From: DATAFF01 sp044870245
GTDB taxonomy: Bacteria > Pseudomonadota > Alphaproteobacteria > Rhizobiales > Aestuariivirgaceae
Length of the DNA stretch: 36,792 nt
Direction of reading: 5' to 3'
NCBI GenBank assembly: GCA_044870245.1
Contig: JBIOYR010000091.1
Span: 1 to 36,792, forward strand
Both the position numbers and the translations under genes were made by a program. Positions 9,164 to 16,798 of this stretch are shown here, piece by piece (position 1 is the first letter of the stretch; every line of letters starts with the position of its first letter). The notes beneath the pieces were generated by a model. The model ran no database searches. It was not told where the DNA came from and saw only the letters and a list, made by a program, of their open reading frames with translations.

Positions 9164-9451
9164 TTACAGCAGCGGCCGTGTCCAGGTGGCGACCGCAATC
9201 GACAGAAACTGCAGGAGCACCAGCAGCAGAAGCGGCGACAGGTCGATGCCGCCGAGATCGGGCAGCACCCGCCGGATCGGCGCCAGCGCCGGCTCGGTCA
9301 GCCGTTGCAGCGCATAGCGGATCTGCCGCACGAAATTGTTGTTCCGGTCGAGAACCCCGAAATATGACAAAAGCTGGACGATGACCGCGATGATGACGAT
9401 CCAGATATAGATGTCGATCAGCGTCAGGATCAGCCAGACGATCGGTCCCAT
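9164..9451 (-). CDS. YggT family membrane protein
   Basis: This short 95-residue protein has two hydrophobic segments (about residues 4-26 and 70-90) separated by a loop with the YggT signature: a proline-rich LTEPALAPIRRVLP stretch followed by GGIDLSPLLLLVLL. The family (also called CCB3/YlmG) is linked to osmotic shock survival, division-site or membrane organisation in bacteria and cytochrome maturation in plastids; its biochemical role is unsettled. The longer upstream reading frame (to 9547) has no membrane or family features, so ATG 9451 is used. It is the first gene of a two-gene unit with folD and is divergent from the tRNA-Ala gene. Confidence 0.88.
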   Translation of the reverse strand: MGPIVWLILTLIDIYIWIVIIAVIVQLLSYFGVLDRNNNFVRQIRYALQRLTEPALAPIRRVLPDLGGIDLSPLLLLVLLQFLSIAVATWTRPLL

Positions 9452-9523
9452 GCGCGCTCCATGTGCGGTTGGCGAGGTGTAGCGGCCATGCTCGAGCTGC
9501 GCAACCCTGACGGTTGCGCTTGC

Positions 9524-9553
9524 TTGACGGAACCGGTGTCCCGGCACTAGATA
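9524..9553 (+). promoter_or_regulatory. sigma-70-type promoter of tRNA-Ala
   Basis: A -35 box TTGACG at 9524-9529 and a -10 box TAGATA at 9548-9553 are 18 bp apart (17 bp if CTAGAT is used). This places transcription initiation around 9560, about 13 bp before the mature tRNA. The position and quality fit a stable-RNA promoter. Confidence 0.6.
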
Positions 9554-9572
9554 GCCCCTGACCTTGCAGCAA

Positions 9573-9648
9573 GGGGCAGTAGCTCAGTTGGGAGAGCGCG
9601 GCGTTCGCAATGCCGAGGTCAGGGGTTCGATCCCCCTCTGCTCCACCA
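9573..9648 (+). tRNA. tRNA-Ala (anticodon CGC)
   Basis: The 76-nt cloverleaf is complete: acceptor GGGGCAG/CTGCTCC with the alanine identity pair G3-U70, D-arm GCTC/GAGC, anticodon stem CGGCG/TGCCG with loop TTCGCAA (anticodon CGC, reads GCG), T-arm AGGGG/CCCCT with loop TTCGATC, discriminator A and genomically encoded CCA. The methyltransferase gene ends only 5 bp downstream on the opposite strand. Confidence 0.97.
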
Positions 9649-9652
9649 GGTT

Positions 9653-10939
9653 TCAAGCCGGTGATTCCGCCGATCGTCTTACCCCGTCTCGTTCGACCGA
9701 CGCCGGCGCGACCCGATAGAACCGGAATCCGCCGCCACCCTTCCAGCCGGCGATCTCGCTGATGCCGCCCCGATCCTCGCCGGCGATCACCTTCCTCAGC
9801 CGCGGGATGATGTGGGTATGGCAGTGCTCGCCGATCTCCACCATGACCCAGCGACGTCCCATCTTGTGAGCGACGGCGCCGGTCGTCCCCGAGCCGGCAA
9901 AGGCATCGACGACAAGGTCGCCCGGATCGGACGCGATCTCCAGCACCTTGCCGATCAGACGCTCCGGCTTCACGGCCGGAAAATCGGGAAGCCCGAGCCC
10001 GCGCAGCTCCCGCACCCCCTGCTGGTTGAGGCCGAACGCCTCGCCATCCGCCCACAGCGTCGTCGGCAGAATGCCGGCTTGCGACTCGCTGAGGAATAGC
10101 TTCAGCCGCGGCGCGCGATCGCCATGGCGTCCCCACCAGATCCGCTTGTCGCGCGCGAGAGCCGCAAAGCCTTGCCGGTTCCTGCTCCAGCATCGGTTGG
10201 GCGGCGGCAGGAATGCCCGGCCGCTCGGCGACACCGCTTCGAAGATGTTCGCCGACACCCCGGTCCGCGCATAGTGCCGGCCGCGGGCCCCTCCGACCAG
10301 GCTGATCGTCATGGTCACCGATTGCCAGGGCCCCCGCGGGTCGTTGTCGGGATTGCCGTAGCGATTCTCCTGCCGACCGGTCCTGCGGAACTTGTTGGGC
10401 GAGAACCTCTCCCGGTCTTTCGCATAGACCAGAACATGCTCATGCGCCGTCGAGAAGAATTGGGCGTTGCTTCTGACGGCATAGGATTTGTTCCAGACGA
10501 TATTGGCCACGAAGTTGCGACGGCCGAAGATCTCGTCCATCAGCACCCGGCAATAATGGGCCTCGTTGTCGTCGAGCTGCACCCAGCACGAGCCGGCGGG
10601 CTGAAGCAGGTTGCGCAACACCTCCAGGCGATCGCGCATCATGCCGAGCCAGTCCGCGTGCTCCCGTTCGTCCTCGAATTGCGCGAAGCTGCTCCCGGTA
10701 TTGTAGGGAGGATCGACATAGACGCATTTCACCTCTCCGGCGAATTCCGGCTCGAGTGCCTTCAGCGCCCAAAGGTTGTCGCCATGGATGAGCCGGTTGT
10801 CGAGCCGATCCGATGGGGGCTCGTTCCGCATTGCGCGATAGGCACTGCCGGCGCTCTCGACGAGGAAGCAGGGACCAAGGCTCGGCCGCTCCTCCTTGCC
10901 GGCCCAGGTCAGCTCGATCGGTTGGGTATGCTGGTCCAT
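9653..10939 (-). CDS. site-specific DNA methyltransferase (beta class, type III Mod-like), no restriction partner
   Basis: The 428-residue protein is an N6-adenine or N4-cytosine amino-methyltransferase. Catalytic motif IV DPPYNTGSSF (76-85) precedes the SAM-binding motif I DAFAGSGTTGAVA (345-357), the beta-class order. The N terminus with LTWAGKEERPS and IHGDNLWALKAL, and the KPERLIGKVLEIASDPGDLV lead into motif I, are typical of type III Mod-like or solitary enzymes. The target-recognition region is about 160-310. No Res helicase/nuclease or other endonuclease gene lies beside it, so it looks solitary. The frame is open to an ATG at 10969, but those ten extra residues come from a dispersed repeat, and MDQHTQ at 10939 fits the family. 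The 3' end abuts tRNA-Ala, and the 5' side abuts a repeat: possible signs of past insertion. Confidence 0.9.
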   Translation of the reverse strand: MDQHTQPIELTWAGKEERPSLGPCFLVESAGSAYRAMRNEPPSDRLDNRLIHGDNLWALKALEPEFAGEVKCVYVDPPYNTGSSFAQFEDEREHADWLGMMRDRLEVLRNLLQPAGSCWVQLDDNEAHYCRVLMDEIFGRRNFVANIVWNKSYAVRSNAQFFSTAHEHVLVYAKDRERFSPNKFRRTGRQENRYGNPDNDPRGPWQSVTMTISLVGGARGRHYARTGVSANIFEAVSPSGRAFLPPPNRCWSRNRQGFAALARDKRIWWGRHGDRAPRLKLFLSESQAGILPTTLWADGEAFGLNQQGVRELRGLGLPDFPAVKPERLIGKVLEIASDPGDLVVDAFAGSGTTGAVAHKMGRRWVMVEIGEHCHTHIIPRLRKVIAGEDRGGISEIAGWKGGGGFRFYRVAPASVERDGVRRSAESPA

Positions 10940-10955
10940 TGTTGGAAGGGTGGAA

Positions 10956-11023
10956 TAGGCAATAGCCATTAGGCAATAGGCCGTGAGTGGTGCCCTTCCC
11001 TACTGCCGACTGCCGACTGCCTG
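10956..11023. repeat. TACTGCC-type dispersed repeat, copy 2 (upstream of methyltransferase)
   Basis: The left arm holds TAGGCAATAG and ATTAGGCAATAGG, then CCGTGAG. After a short spacer the right arm holds three TACTGCC/GACTGCC-type units (11001-11023). Arms are partly complementary (GGCAATAG/TACTGCC). It lies in the 202-bp gap between the GATase and methyltransferase genes and supplies an alternative, probably spurious, ATG for the latter. The rest of the gap, 11024-11141, shows no gene. Confidence 0.7.
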
Positions 11024-11141
11024 AAATGGCACAGGGAAGCAGCCCGGGCTGCCTCCCTGTGGGACTTGGGCCGGGTACGCGATACCTGATCCCGGATTGG
11101 GACGGTTCCCGCAAGAACCGTGCCGCCCCTCGCAATCGGGA

Positions 11142-11864
11142 TCAGGCCGCCCGACTCTCCTGCGACTCCGCCTTGAGCGCCAGCCAGTGGTCGAGGAACT
11201 GGTCGAGCCACTGTTCGACGTCGTGATCATGGATCAGCCGCCCTTCGAGATGCGCCTCCCGCGGCTGGGCGCCGGGCAGCACGAAGCGATGCGCCGCCCT
11301 CACCGTCCAGCGATGCATCATGGCGAGCGTCACCTCGGGATGGAACTGGATGCCGAACGCCGTCGGCCCGTAGCGGAACGCCTGGTGAGGGAAGGTGTCG
11401 CCCTCGGCCAGCAGCACCGACCCGGCGGGCAGGCTGAACCCCTCCCGGTGCCAGTGATAGACCATGCCCGGCCACGGCCCATAGGGCGCGCCCGCCGCCG
11501 TCGGGCGGATCGGGTAATAGCCGATTTCGGTCTGGCCTTCGGGATGCCCCTGCACCTCGCCGCCGAGATGCCGGCACAGAAGCTGGGCGCCAAGGCAGAT
11601 GCCGAGATAGGGCACCTGCTCCTTGAGCGGCACCGCCATCCAGTCGATCTCCTGACGGATGAATTTGAGATCGCCGCAATCATTGGCGCTCATCGGCCCG
11701 CCAAACACCACCACCCCCGAATAGCCCTCGAGGCTTGCCGGCAGCGGATGGCCGAGGCATGGGCGGCGAATATCGAGCGTGCAACCGCGCCTTGCGAGCT
11801 TGACCCCCACCCGCCCAGGGGTGGAGGTCTCCTGATGCACGACGATGAGGATCCTGCGAATCAT
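11142..11864 (-). CDS. class I glutamine amidotransferase-like protein
   Basis: The 240-residue protein has a stand-alone GATase-1 domain with the full catalytic triad: the nucleophile elbow LGICLGAQLL (Cys90), then IQFHPEVT (His175, Glu177). The GGPMSAND oxyanion-type block lies near 55-62. It resembles the GMP-synthase-like GATase family, which transfers or hydrolyses glutamine-derived ammonia or cleaves gamma-glutamyl bonds; the acceptor cannot be told. No synthetase partner is adjacent. The C-terminal 50 residues are an added helical segment rich in Asp, His and Trp. It starts at ATG 11864, 98 bp downstream of the SDR gene's stop codon on the same strand. Confidence 0.85.
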   Translation of the reverse strand: MIRRILIVVHQETSTPGRVGVKLARRGCTLDIRRPCLGHPLPASLEGYSGVVVFGGPMSANDCGDLKFIRQEIDWMAVPLKEQVPYLGICLGAQLLCRHLGGEVQGHPEGQTEIGYYPIRPTAAGAPYGPWPGMVYHWHREGFSLPAGSVLLAEGDTFPHQAFRYGPTAFGIQFHPEVTLAMMHRWTVRAAHRFVLPGAQPREAHLEGRLIHDHDVEQWLDQFLDHWLALKAESQESRAA

Positions 11865-11962
11865 CGAACGTTAAGATAATGCCCCGCGCGAGGATTACAT
11901 GAGAACATGGCCTTGAGCCATACCCCCGCCGGGCAGCGGCCATGCTGCAGTCGCGAGAGCCT

Positions 11963-12769
11963 CTATTCCTGCCGCATCGGCCGGTGGAAGAATTCGAGCG
12001 CGGCAAAGGTGACGCGGCGTGGCGACACCCGCGAGAAGAATGCGCCCATCGCATCGACGCCGCGCGGGAATGCCACCACCTCGCCCTTCTTGAAGGCCTC
12101 CCAACCGGCCTTGGCGCAGGCTTCTGCCGAGATCGGCCTCAGCATGCGCACCAGCCGAGCCTCTTCCATGCCGGCGCGCCGCTGGAAGCCGGTCAGCACC
12201 GGGCCCGGACAATAGACGCTGATGGTCACCCCGGTGCCCTTGAGCTCATGCGCCACGGCTTCGGTGAACGACACCACATAGGCCTTGCTCGCATAATAGA
12301 CCGCCATGCTCGGTCCCGGCATGAAGGCCGCCATCGAGCCGAGATTGAGCACGCCGCCCCGTCCGCGCTCCTTCATCGCCGGCAGGAACCGCAAGGTGAG
12401 ATCGGTCAGCGCCCGCACATTGAGATCGACGATGTTGAGCTGGTCCTCGGCCGGGGCCTCGAGCACGCGGCGATTGAGCCCCCACCCGGCATTGTTGATG
12501 AGGACATCCGGCTTGAGCCCGCGGGCATCGAGCGCGTCCTTGAGCCGGCCTCCCGCCCCTTCCTTGGAGAGGTCGGCATCGATCACCGTCACCGGCACCG
12601 CATGGCGGCTGGTGACCACCCCGGCGACCCGATTGAGCTCGCCATTGCGGCGCGCCACCAGCACCAGCGAATAGCCCTCCGCCGCCAGAATATGCGCGAA
12701 CGCCTCCCCGATGCCGCCCGAGGCACCGGTGATCAGCGCCAAAGGACGGTCGCCGTTTTCTGCCGCCAT
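11963..12769 (-). CDS. SDR family NAD(P)-dependent oxidoreductase
   Basis: The 268-residue protein is a classical short-chain dehydrogenase/reductase. The cofactor motif TGASGGIG is at residues 14-21, NNAGWG at 92-97, the catalytic Ser145 in NLGSMA and the YYASK motif (Tyr158, Lys162). An arginine pair after the second beta strand (VARRN, about 39-42) favours NADP(H). The C-terminal region with CPGPVLTGFQ and ARLVRM resembles the SDR group annotated as YqjQ/DltE-like short-chain dehydrogenases. Substrate is unknown. It lies between the L,D-transpeptidase and GATase genes on the same strand. Confidence 0.88.
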   Translation of the reverse strand: MAAENGDRPLALITGASGGIGEAFAHILAAEGYSLVLVARRNGELNRVAGVVTSRHAVPVTVIDADLSKEGAGGRLKDALDARGLKPDVLINNAGWGLNRRVLEAPAEDQLNIVDLNVRALTDLTLRFLPAMKERGRGGVLNLGSMAAFMPGPSMAVYYASKAYVVSFTEAVAHELKGTGVTISVYCPGPVLTGFQRRAGMEEARLVRMLRPISAEACAKAGWEAFKKGEVVAFPRGVDAMGAFFSRVSPRRVTFAALEFFHRPMRQE

Positions 12770-12883
12770 ATGAGGTCGAGCCCCTTCGCGTTGAACCTGC
12801 CCCCGTCGGGACGCATCAAATCACAGCCATGCACCCCTGGATAGCCGACGATGATCGTAAAACCCCGAAATCTTGGAAGATCG

Positions 12884-12914
12884 CTACTGCCTGCTGCCTA
12901 ACTGCCTGCTCCCT
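12884..12914. repeat. TACTGCC-type dispersed repeat, copy 3 (right arm only)
   Basis: Units CTACTGCC, TGCTGCC and TAACTGCC follow each other and overlap the 3' end of the L,D-transpeptidase gene. The repeat encodes its TAG stop and the final S-R-Q residues. The left arm seen in other copies is not evident. Confidence 0.6.
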
Positions 12915-13462
12915 GGAAAGCTCCCCCATTGGCTGGCGCGACGACGCGGCGTTCCCCAGAAGCTCGTAGCCCAGTTGGGCTTTTTGATCTGCTGCGGCGA
13001 GGACTGCGAGAAAAAACCGAATCCCGAGCCGCCGCCCGTCACCACCACCTTGGTGTTCCTCATCCCCGCCTTCTCGACCAGCGCATAAAGTATTGCGGCG
13101 TTGTTGGGCGCCAGCCTGACGCAGCCATGCGAGACGGGGCTGCCCAGGCGCTTGGTATGGGGGCTGCCATGGATCGCGTGGCCGACCGGGGTGAAGAAGA
13201 TCGAATGCGGCATCGGTGCATCGTCCCACTCCTTCGAGTAGTGGTCGGGTTCCATCCGGAAGGGCGTATAGGACCCGCTCGGGGTCGCATAGCCGCGCCC
13301 GCCGGTCGAGACCAGCCAGACATATTTGGGCACACCGTTGACCGAGACGGTCATCCTTTGGCTCGCCTTGTCGATCGCGATCTGGACGCTCGCGGCCGCA
13401 GATCCCGCCCCGAACATGAGCGCAGCCAGAAAGATGAATAGAAAGCATCTCGAGCGAAACAT
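12884..13462 (-). CDS. secreted L,D-transpeptidase (YkuD domain)
   Basis: The 192-residue protein begins with a signal peptide (MFRSRC, a hydrophobic core to about 18, then SAAAS with likely cleavage near residue 24). The YkuD domain follows, with HAIHGSPHTKRLGSPVSHGC ending at the catalytic Cys114 in SHGCVRL and His112. Such enzymes make 3-3 peptidoglycan cross-links or attach proteins to peptidoglycan in the periplasm. ATG 13462 is chosen because a GGGAGG ribosome binding site precedes it and it yields a clean signal peptide; the frame opens nine codons earlier. The last 40 residues are low-complexity and basic, and the final 13 lie in or near a TACTGCC repeat, so the tail is probably a recent extension. 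Confidence 0.92.
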   Translation of the reverse strand: MFRSRCFLFIFLAALMFGAGSAAASVQIAIDKASQRMTVSVNGVPKYVWLVSTGGRGYATPSGSYTPFRMEPDHYSKEWDDAPMPHSIFFTPVGHAIHGSPHTKRLGSPVSHGCVRLAPNNAAILYALVEKAGMRNTKVVVTGGGSGFGFFSQSSPQQIKKPNWATSFWGTPRRRASQWGSFPGSRQLGSRQ

Positions 13463-13582
13463 CCTGCCCTCCCGGTGACCCCGTCCCAACCGCTCATCCT
13501 ACCCTGACGGCAGAATCCGTCCATAGGTGTGAATAGCCGCATCGTGCCGCTCGGGCGCGCGCCTCCCCTTGACGGCGCACGA

Positions 13583-13645
13583 CCCCCTCTGACACCTCTC
13601 CGCGGGGGAGAAGGTGGCGCGAAGCGCCGGGTGAGGGGCTTTTTG
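13583..13645. repeat. structured palindromic intergenic element, copy 1
   Basis: An outer stem pairs CCCCTC (13584-13589) with GAGGGG (13633-13638). Inside it are a TCTCC/GGAGA hairpin and the hairpin GGCGC-GAA-GCGCC (13616-13628). The end GGGTGAGGGGC runs into TTTTTGG. A second copy is at 34042-34095. This is a family of Hyphomicrobiales-type intergenic repeats. It lies in the 221-bp gap between tRNA-Thr and the L,D-transpeptidase gene; I see no gene in the rest of that gap. Confidence 0.7.
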
Positions 13646-13683
13646 GGGGCTGCGCTAAAGGGTCCCCGCCATAGTCAAAAAGC

Positions 13684-13759
13684 TGGTGCCGCCTGCGTGA
13701 CTCGAACACGCGACCCTCGCATTACGAATGCGATGCTCTACCGGCTGAGCTAAGGCGGC
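13684..13759 (-). tRNA. tRNA-Thr (anticodon CGT)
   Basis: On the minus strand the 76-nt cloverleaf is complete: acceptor GCCGCCT/AGGCGGC, D-arm GCTC/GAGC, anticodon stem TCGCA/TGCGA with loop TTCGTAA (anticodon CGT, reads ACG), T-arm GCGTG/CACGC with loop TTCGAGT, discriminator A and encoded CCA. A short T-run follows the CCA within five bases. Confidence 0.97.
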
Positions 13760-13792
13760 CCACAAATTCCGAACGCCCGACAACGCGCCGCA

Positions 13793-13821
13793 GCAATACC
13801 GTGCCTTGTAGCGAAGTTCAA
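13793..13821 (-). promoter_or_regulatory. sigma-70-type promoter of tRNA-Thr
   Basis: On the minus strand a -35 box TTGAAC (13816-13821) and a -10 box TATTGC (13793-13798) are 17 bp apart, immediately after the hemY stop codon. Transcription would begin about 27 bp before the tRNA, giving it its own promoter independent of the heme operon. Confidence 0.45.
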
Positions 13822-13823
13822 CC

Positions 13824-15455
13824 TCACGTGCCGGCGAGCTTCTCTGTCCAGTCCCTGGTGTCGCGCTTGGCCCTGAGCGACTCCGGACCCGGATCGTCCG
13901 GCTGGTGAAACGCGTCCTGCGCATTTTGCCGGCGCGGCGGCGGGCTCGGCAGCGCTGGCGGGCTGACCGCGACCGCCGTCTGCGCTGACCCGTCGCCGGC
14001 CATGCGCTCCGGGATCGCCGGCGGCTCGGCGGTTGCTGCTGCCCGTTCATCGCGCCCCTGGCCTGCCCCGAGCACCTGCGGGGGCTTGATCTCCCCGTTG
14101 CTCGTCGCCTCCGCCGCCGATTCTTCCCGATGCGCGATGGCTTCGGGGAGCTCCTCGGCAAATCCGCCGCCCAGCCGTTCGACCGGCACCTTCCAGCGGA
14201 ATGCTCCAAGCTCGCCGCTCGCCGGCGACACCGGCAGCCAGTTCTCCGAAACGATGCCGTCGGCCGTCCACGCCGGATCGCGCGGCGCCCGTATCGCCCG
14301 AGCCAGCCATTCCCTGACCCGGCCACGATCGCCGTGCTCGCCCTCCTCGATCTCTGCCATCAGGGTGCAGATCCGTGCCCGCGGCGCCAGCGCCGCATAG
14401 GGCCTGAGCTCGTCGCGCGCCTCCTGCCAGGCATGCGCCTCGATGGCGGCCCGCGCCAGCGCCACCGCCCCTTCCTCGCCGCCCGACGACAACCGTGTCA
14501 GCTCGCGCACCCGGCGCAGCCGGTCATGCGGTGAATCCCCGACCCGGGCATGCGAGTAGATATAAGCGAGGTCGGGATGCGGGTTGAGCATCCAGGTTCG
14601 CTCGACCACCCGGCGCGCCTTGCGGATATTGCCGGCCTGGACGTAATGCCGCCCGGCGACCGCCGCTGCCGGGATCAGCGACAGATCGAGCCGGTGCGCC
14701 TTGAGCGCCAGCTCATGCGCCTTTGCCGGCTCCGTCTTCTCCGCTTCCAGCGCCTGCGCCGTCAGCACCACCGCCCGCTGCTGCGCCGCCGTGCGTTCGT
14801 CGATCGCCTTCACCCGCCGCTGGCTGTCGATCAACCGCTCGACCGCCGGCCAGTCGCCGCGCGACGACCGGTCGGCCAGCACCGCCGTCGCGGCCCAGGC
14901 CAGCGCCGGATTGCGCGCATTGGCCCGCTCCGCCAGATCCCGCGCCCGCTGGTCCTCGCCGAGCCGCCGGGCCTCCACATAGAGGCCGCGCAAGCCCAGG
15001 AGCTGGGTGTCTTCATTCTCCGCCATCGATTCGAACAGCCGGCCGACCCTTCCATGATCGCCGGCAAGCTGCGCTGCCTGCGCCTCGAGCAGCCGCGCCA
15101 GCGGATCATCGCCCAGCACCTTGACAGCCGTCCGCGCCTCGCGCCGCGCCGTCTCGACATCGCCGGCCGCTGCCGCCACCAGCCCGCGCGCCACCGCCTC
15201 ATTGCCCCGCCGCTGCCGCTGGCCGCGGAAATAGCCGCCCATCGTCCACGGCAGGGCGAAGAACCCGGCGATCAGCCGCCACGACAGCCAGAGAACGAAC
15301 AGCACCGCCAGCGTGAGCAGCAGCGCGCCCAGCACCGAGACCTCCACCTCGTAGCCGAGCCAATCCACCTTGAGCTGCCCCGGGCGGTCGGCAAGCCATG
15401 CGAACAGCCCGGCCGCGGCAGCGATCAAACCGAATTTGACGATGAGCCTGATCAT
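13824..15455 (-). CDS. hemY: HemY-type tetratricopeptide membrane protein
   Basis: The 543-residue protein has two N-terminal membrane segments (about 5-24 and 38-62), the HemY_N domain, and then a long TPR-like helical region (about 85-390). It shows the alphaproteobacterial block AWTADGIVSENWLPVSPASG near 395-415, and a disordered Pro/Ala-rich C-terminal tail. The name comes from its position in heme operons; it is not the protoporphyrinogen oxidase also called HemY in Gram-positives. Its molecular role is uncertain, possibly scaffolding in the inner membrane. It starts 9 bp after mic60 and is the last gene of the hemC-hemD-mic60-hemY series. Confidence 0.9.
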   Translation of the reverse strand: MIRLIVKFGLIAAAAGLFAWLADRPGQLKVDWLGYEVEVSVLGALLLTLAVLFVLWLSWRLIAGFFALPWTMGGYFRGQRQRRGNEAVARGLVAAAAGDVETARREARTAVKVLGDDPLARLLEAQAAQLAGDHGRVGRLFESMAENEDTQLLGLRGLYVEARRLGEDQRARDLAERANARNPALAWAATAVLADRSSRGDWPAVERLIDSQRRVKAIDERTAAQQRAVVLTAQALEAEKTEPAKAHELALKAHRLDLSLIPAAAVAGRHYVQAGNIRKARRVVERTWMLNPHPDLAYIYSHARVGDSPHDRLRRVRELTRLSSGGEEGAVALARAAIEAHAWQEARDELRPYAALAPRARICTLMAEIEEGEHGDRGRVREWLARAIRAPRDPAWTADGIVSENWLPVSPASGELGAFRWKVPVERLGGGFAEELPEAIAHREESAAEATSNGEIKPPQVLGAGQGRDERAAATAEPPAIPERMAGDGSAQTAVAVSPPALPSPPPRRQNAQDAFHQPDDPGPESLRAKRDTRDWTEKLAGT

Positions 15456-15464
15456 CCTCGTGCC

Positions 15465-16721
15465 TCAGGTCTGAGGTCCCGAGATGTGGCGCAGCACCGC
15501 CGTGGAGAGCGTTGCCAGCGCTTCATCGACCTGCAGCCGCGCCCGCGCTCCCTTGAGCCAGGTCGCGATCTGGTCAGGCGGATCGGTTCCCTGTCCAAGG
15601 ATCGATACCGCATTGGCGAGGCTCCCTGCCTTGAGCGCTTCCAGCGCTTTGGCCGATGCCGCCGGCCAATCGAGCGCGCCCGCTCGACGCACCCGGATGA
15701 CGCTGCCGATGCGGTTCATCATCGCGGTGATGAGCCCCTCCTGCGGCGGCGGGGGCGGCTGATTGAGGCTCGTGGTGATGTTCTCGAGCGCCGTCGTGAG
15801 CTCGTCCGTGGTCGGCGCGCCCTCGGCGGCCGCCGCTCTCAGCGTCTCGATGCCCGGCGCATCGGGAAGCTGTCCCACCATCTGGTCGAGCGCCGCGCCA
15901 TAGGGCTCGCCCGACTGCACCTTGGTCAGGAGCGCCGCAAAGGCTGCCCCGGCCGGTGGCGCCGGTGGCGGCCCCTTGGGCGCCGCCACCTCCGCCTCGG
16001 TCTGTTTCAGGCGGCTGTCCATCTCCTCGATCTTCTTGGCGGCGTCCTCGATCTTCTGCGCCGTCTCCGGCGGAACGCTGGGTGGCGGCGGCGGTGGGGG
16101 CGGCTGCGCCAGCTTGGCGTCGAGCTCGCCCACCCGCTGCTTCAGCTGGTCGACCGCCGCCTGGGTCTCGGCCGATGCGGCCGGCGGCGCTGCCTGCTGG
16201 GTCGCCAGGCTCTTGCGCATCTCGTCGAGCGCCGTGCGCTGCTCGCCCATGCTCTGCTCGGCCCGCGTCAGCCGCTCGGCGAGCGCACTGCCGTCCGGCT
16301 CGCTGCGCGGCTGCGCTGCCAGCCTCTGAACCTCGCCGCGCAGCCCGTTGAGGCTCGCCATCATCTCGTCGCTGCGGGTGACATTGTCGGCGAGCCGTTT
16401 CTCCAGCGACGCCACCCGGTCGTCGAGCGTCGCCATGGCGTCGCGATTGGGCGCCGTCGCCATCTCGTAGATCCAGTAGCCGAGCGCCAGCCCGGCGATC
16501 AGTGCCACGACCAGGCCTGCCGCAACGTAAGTGACCTCGCGCCGCCGCGGCGCCTCGGATGGTGGCGCCGGGTTCTCCGCGCCGGCAGTCGTTCCAGCCT
16601 CATCCCCGGGCGGCGGGTCGCGGACCTCCGATGCCTCGAGATCGAGCGTCGGCGGTTCATCGCGCTCCGGCTGCGGCGTGGGCTCGGGTTCCTGGTCCGG
16701 GCTCTGCCCCGTGCTGCTCAT
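15465..16721 (-). CDS. alphaproteobacterial mitofilin homologue (Mic60)
   Basis: The 418-residue protein has an acidic Pro/Glu-rich cytoplasmic N terminus (1-60), a single membrane segment (about 64-86, EVTYVAAGLVVALIAGLALG) and a coiled coil (about 95-260, with a Pro-rich interruption near 205-215). A C-terminal mitofilin-like domain (about 290-415) ends the protein. Mic60 shapes membranes at cristae junctions, and alphaproteobacterial homologues are known from the hem operon, where they help form intracytoplasmic membranes. ATG 16721 is used rather than the TTG at 16757; the ribosome binding site is weak. In related genomes it usually follows hemD directly; here a three-gene cassette intervenes. 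Confidence 0.85.
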   Translation of the reverse strand: MSSTGQSPDQEPEPTPQPERDEPPTLDLEASEVRDPPPGDEAGTTAGAENPAPPSEAPRRREVTYVAAGLVVALIAGLALGYWIYEMATAPNRDAMATLDDRVASLEKRLADNVTRSDEMMASLNGLRGEVQRLAAQPRSEPDGSALAERLTRAEQSMGEQRTALDEMRKSLATQQAAPPAASAETQAAVDQLKQRVGELDAKLAQPPPPPPPPSVPPETAQKIEDAAKKIEEMDSRLKQTEAEVAAPKGPPPAPPAGAAFAALLTKVQSGEPYGAALDQMVGQLPDAPGIETLRAAAAEGAPTTDELTTALENITTSLNQPPPPPQEGLITAMMNRIGSVIRVRRAGALDWPAASAKALEALKAGSLANAVSILGQGTDPPDQIATWLKGARARLQVDEALATLSTAVLRHISGPQT

Positions 16722-16760
16722 GTGGCGGCCTTGTCCTTCGAGTGAACGGCCGCTCAACCT

Positions 16761-16797
16761 AGAGCATGATCAGGGAAAGTGGAAACCGCTTTTCGGG
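16761..16797. repeat. truncated GAGCATGATC-type palindromic repeat
   Basis: AGAGCATGATC, then GAAAGTGGAAACCG and CTTTTCGG, match the left arm and centre of a palindromic element I recognise as widespread in Hyphomicrobiales genomes (its full form returns to GATCATGCTC). The returning arm is absent here. It sits in the gap between the 362-residue cassette gene and mic60, touching the former's stop codon. Confidence 0.6.
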
Positions 16798-16798
16798 C

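Noticed and set aside
9573..11200. Attachment-site duplication of the tRNA-Ala 3' end.
   Set aside because: I found no second copy of the tRNA end downstream of the methyltransferase, and no integrase, so an integrated element cannot be delimited.
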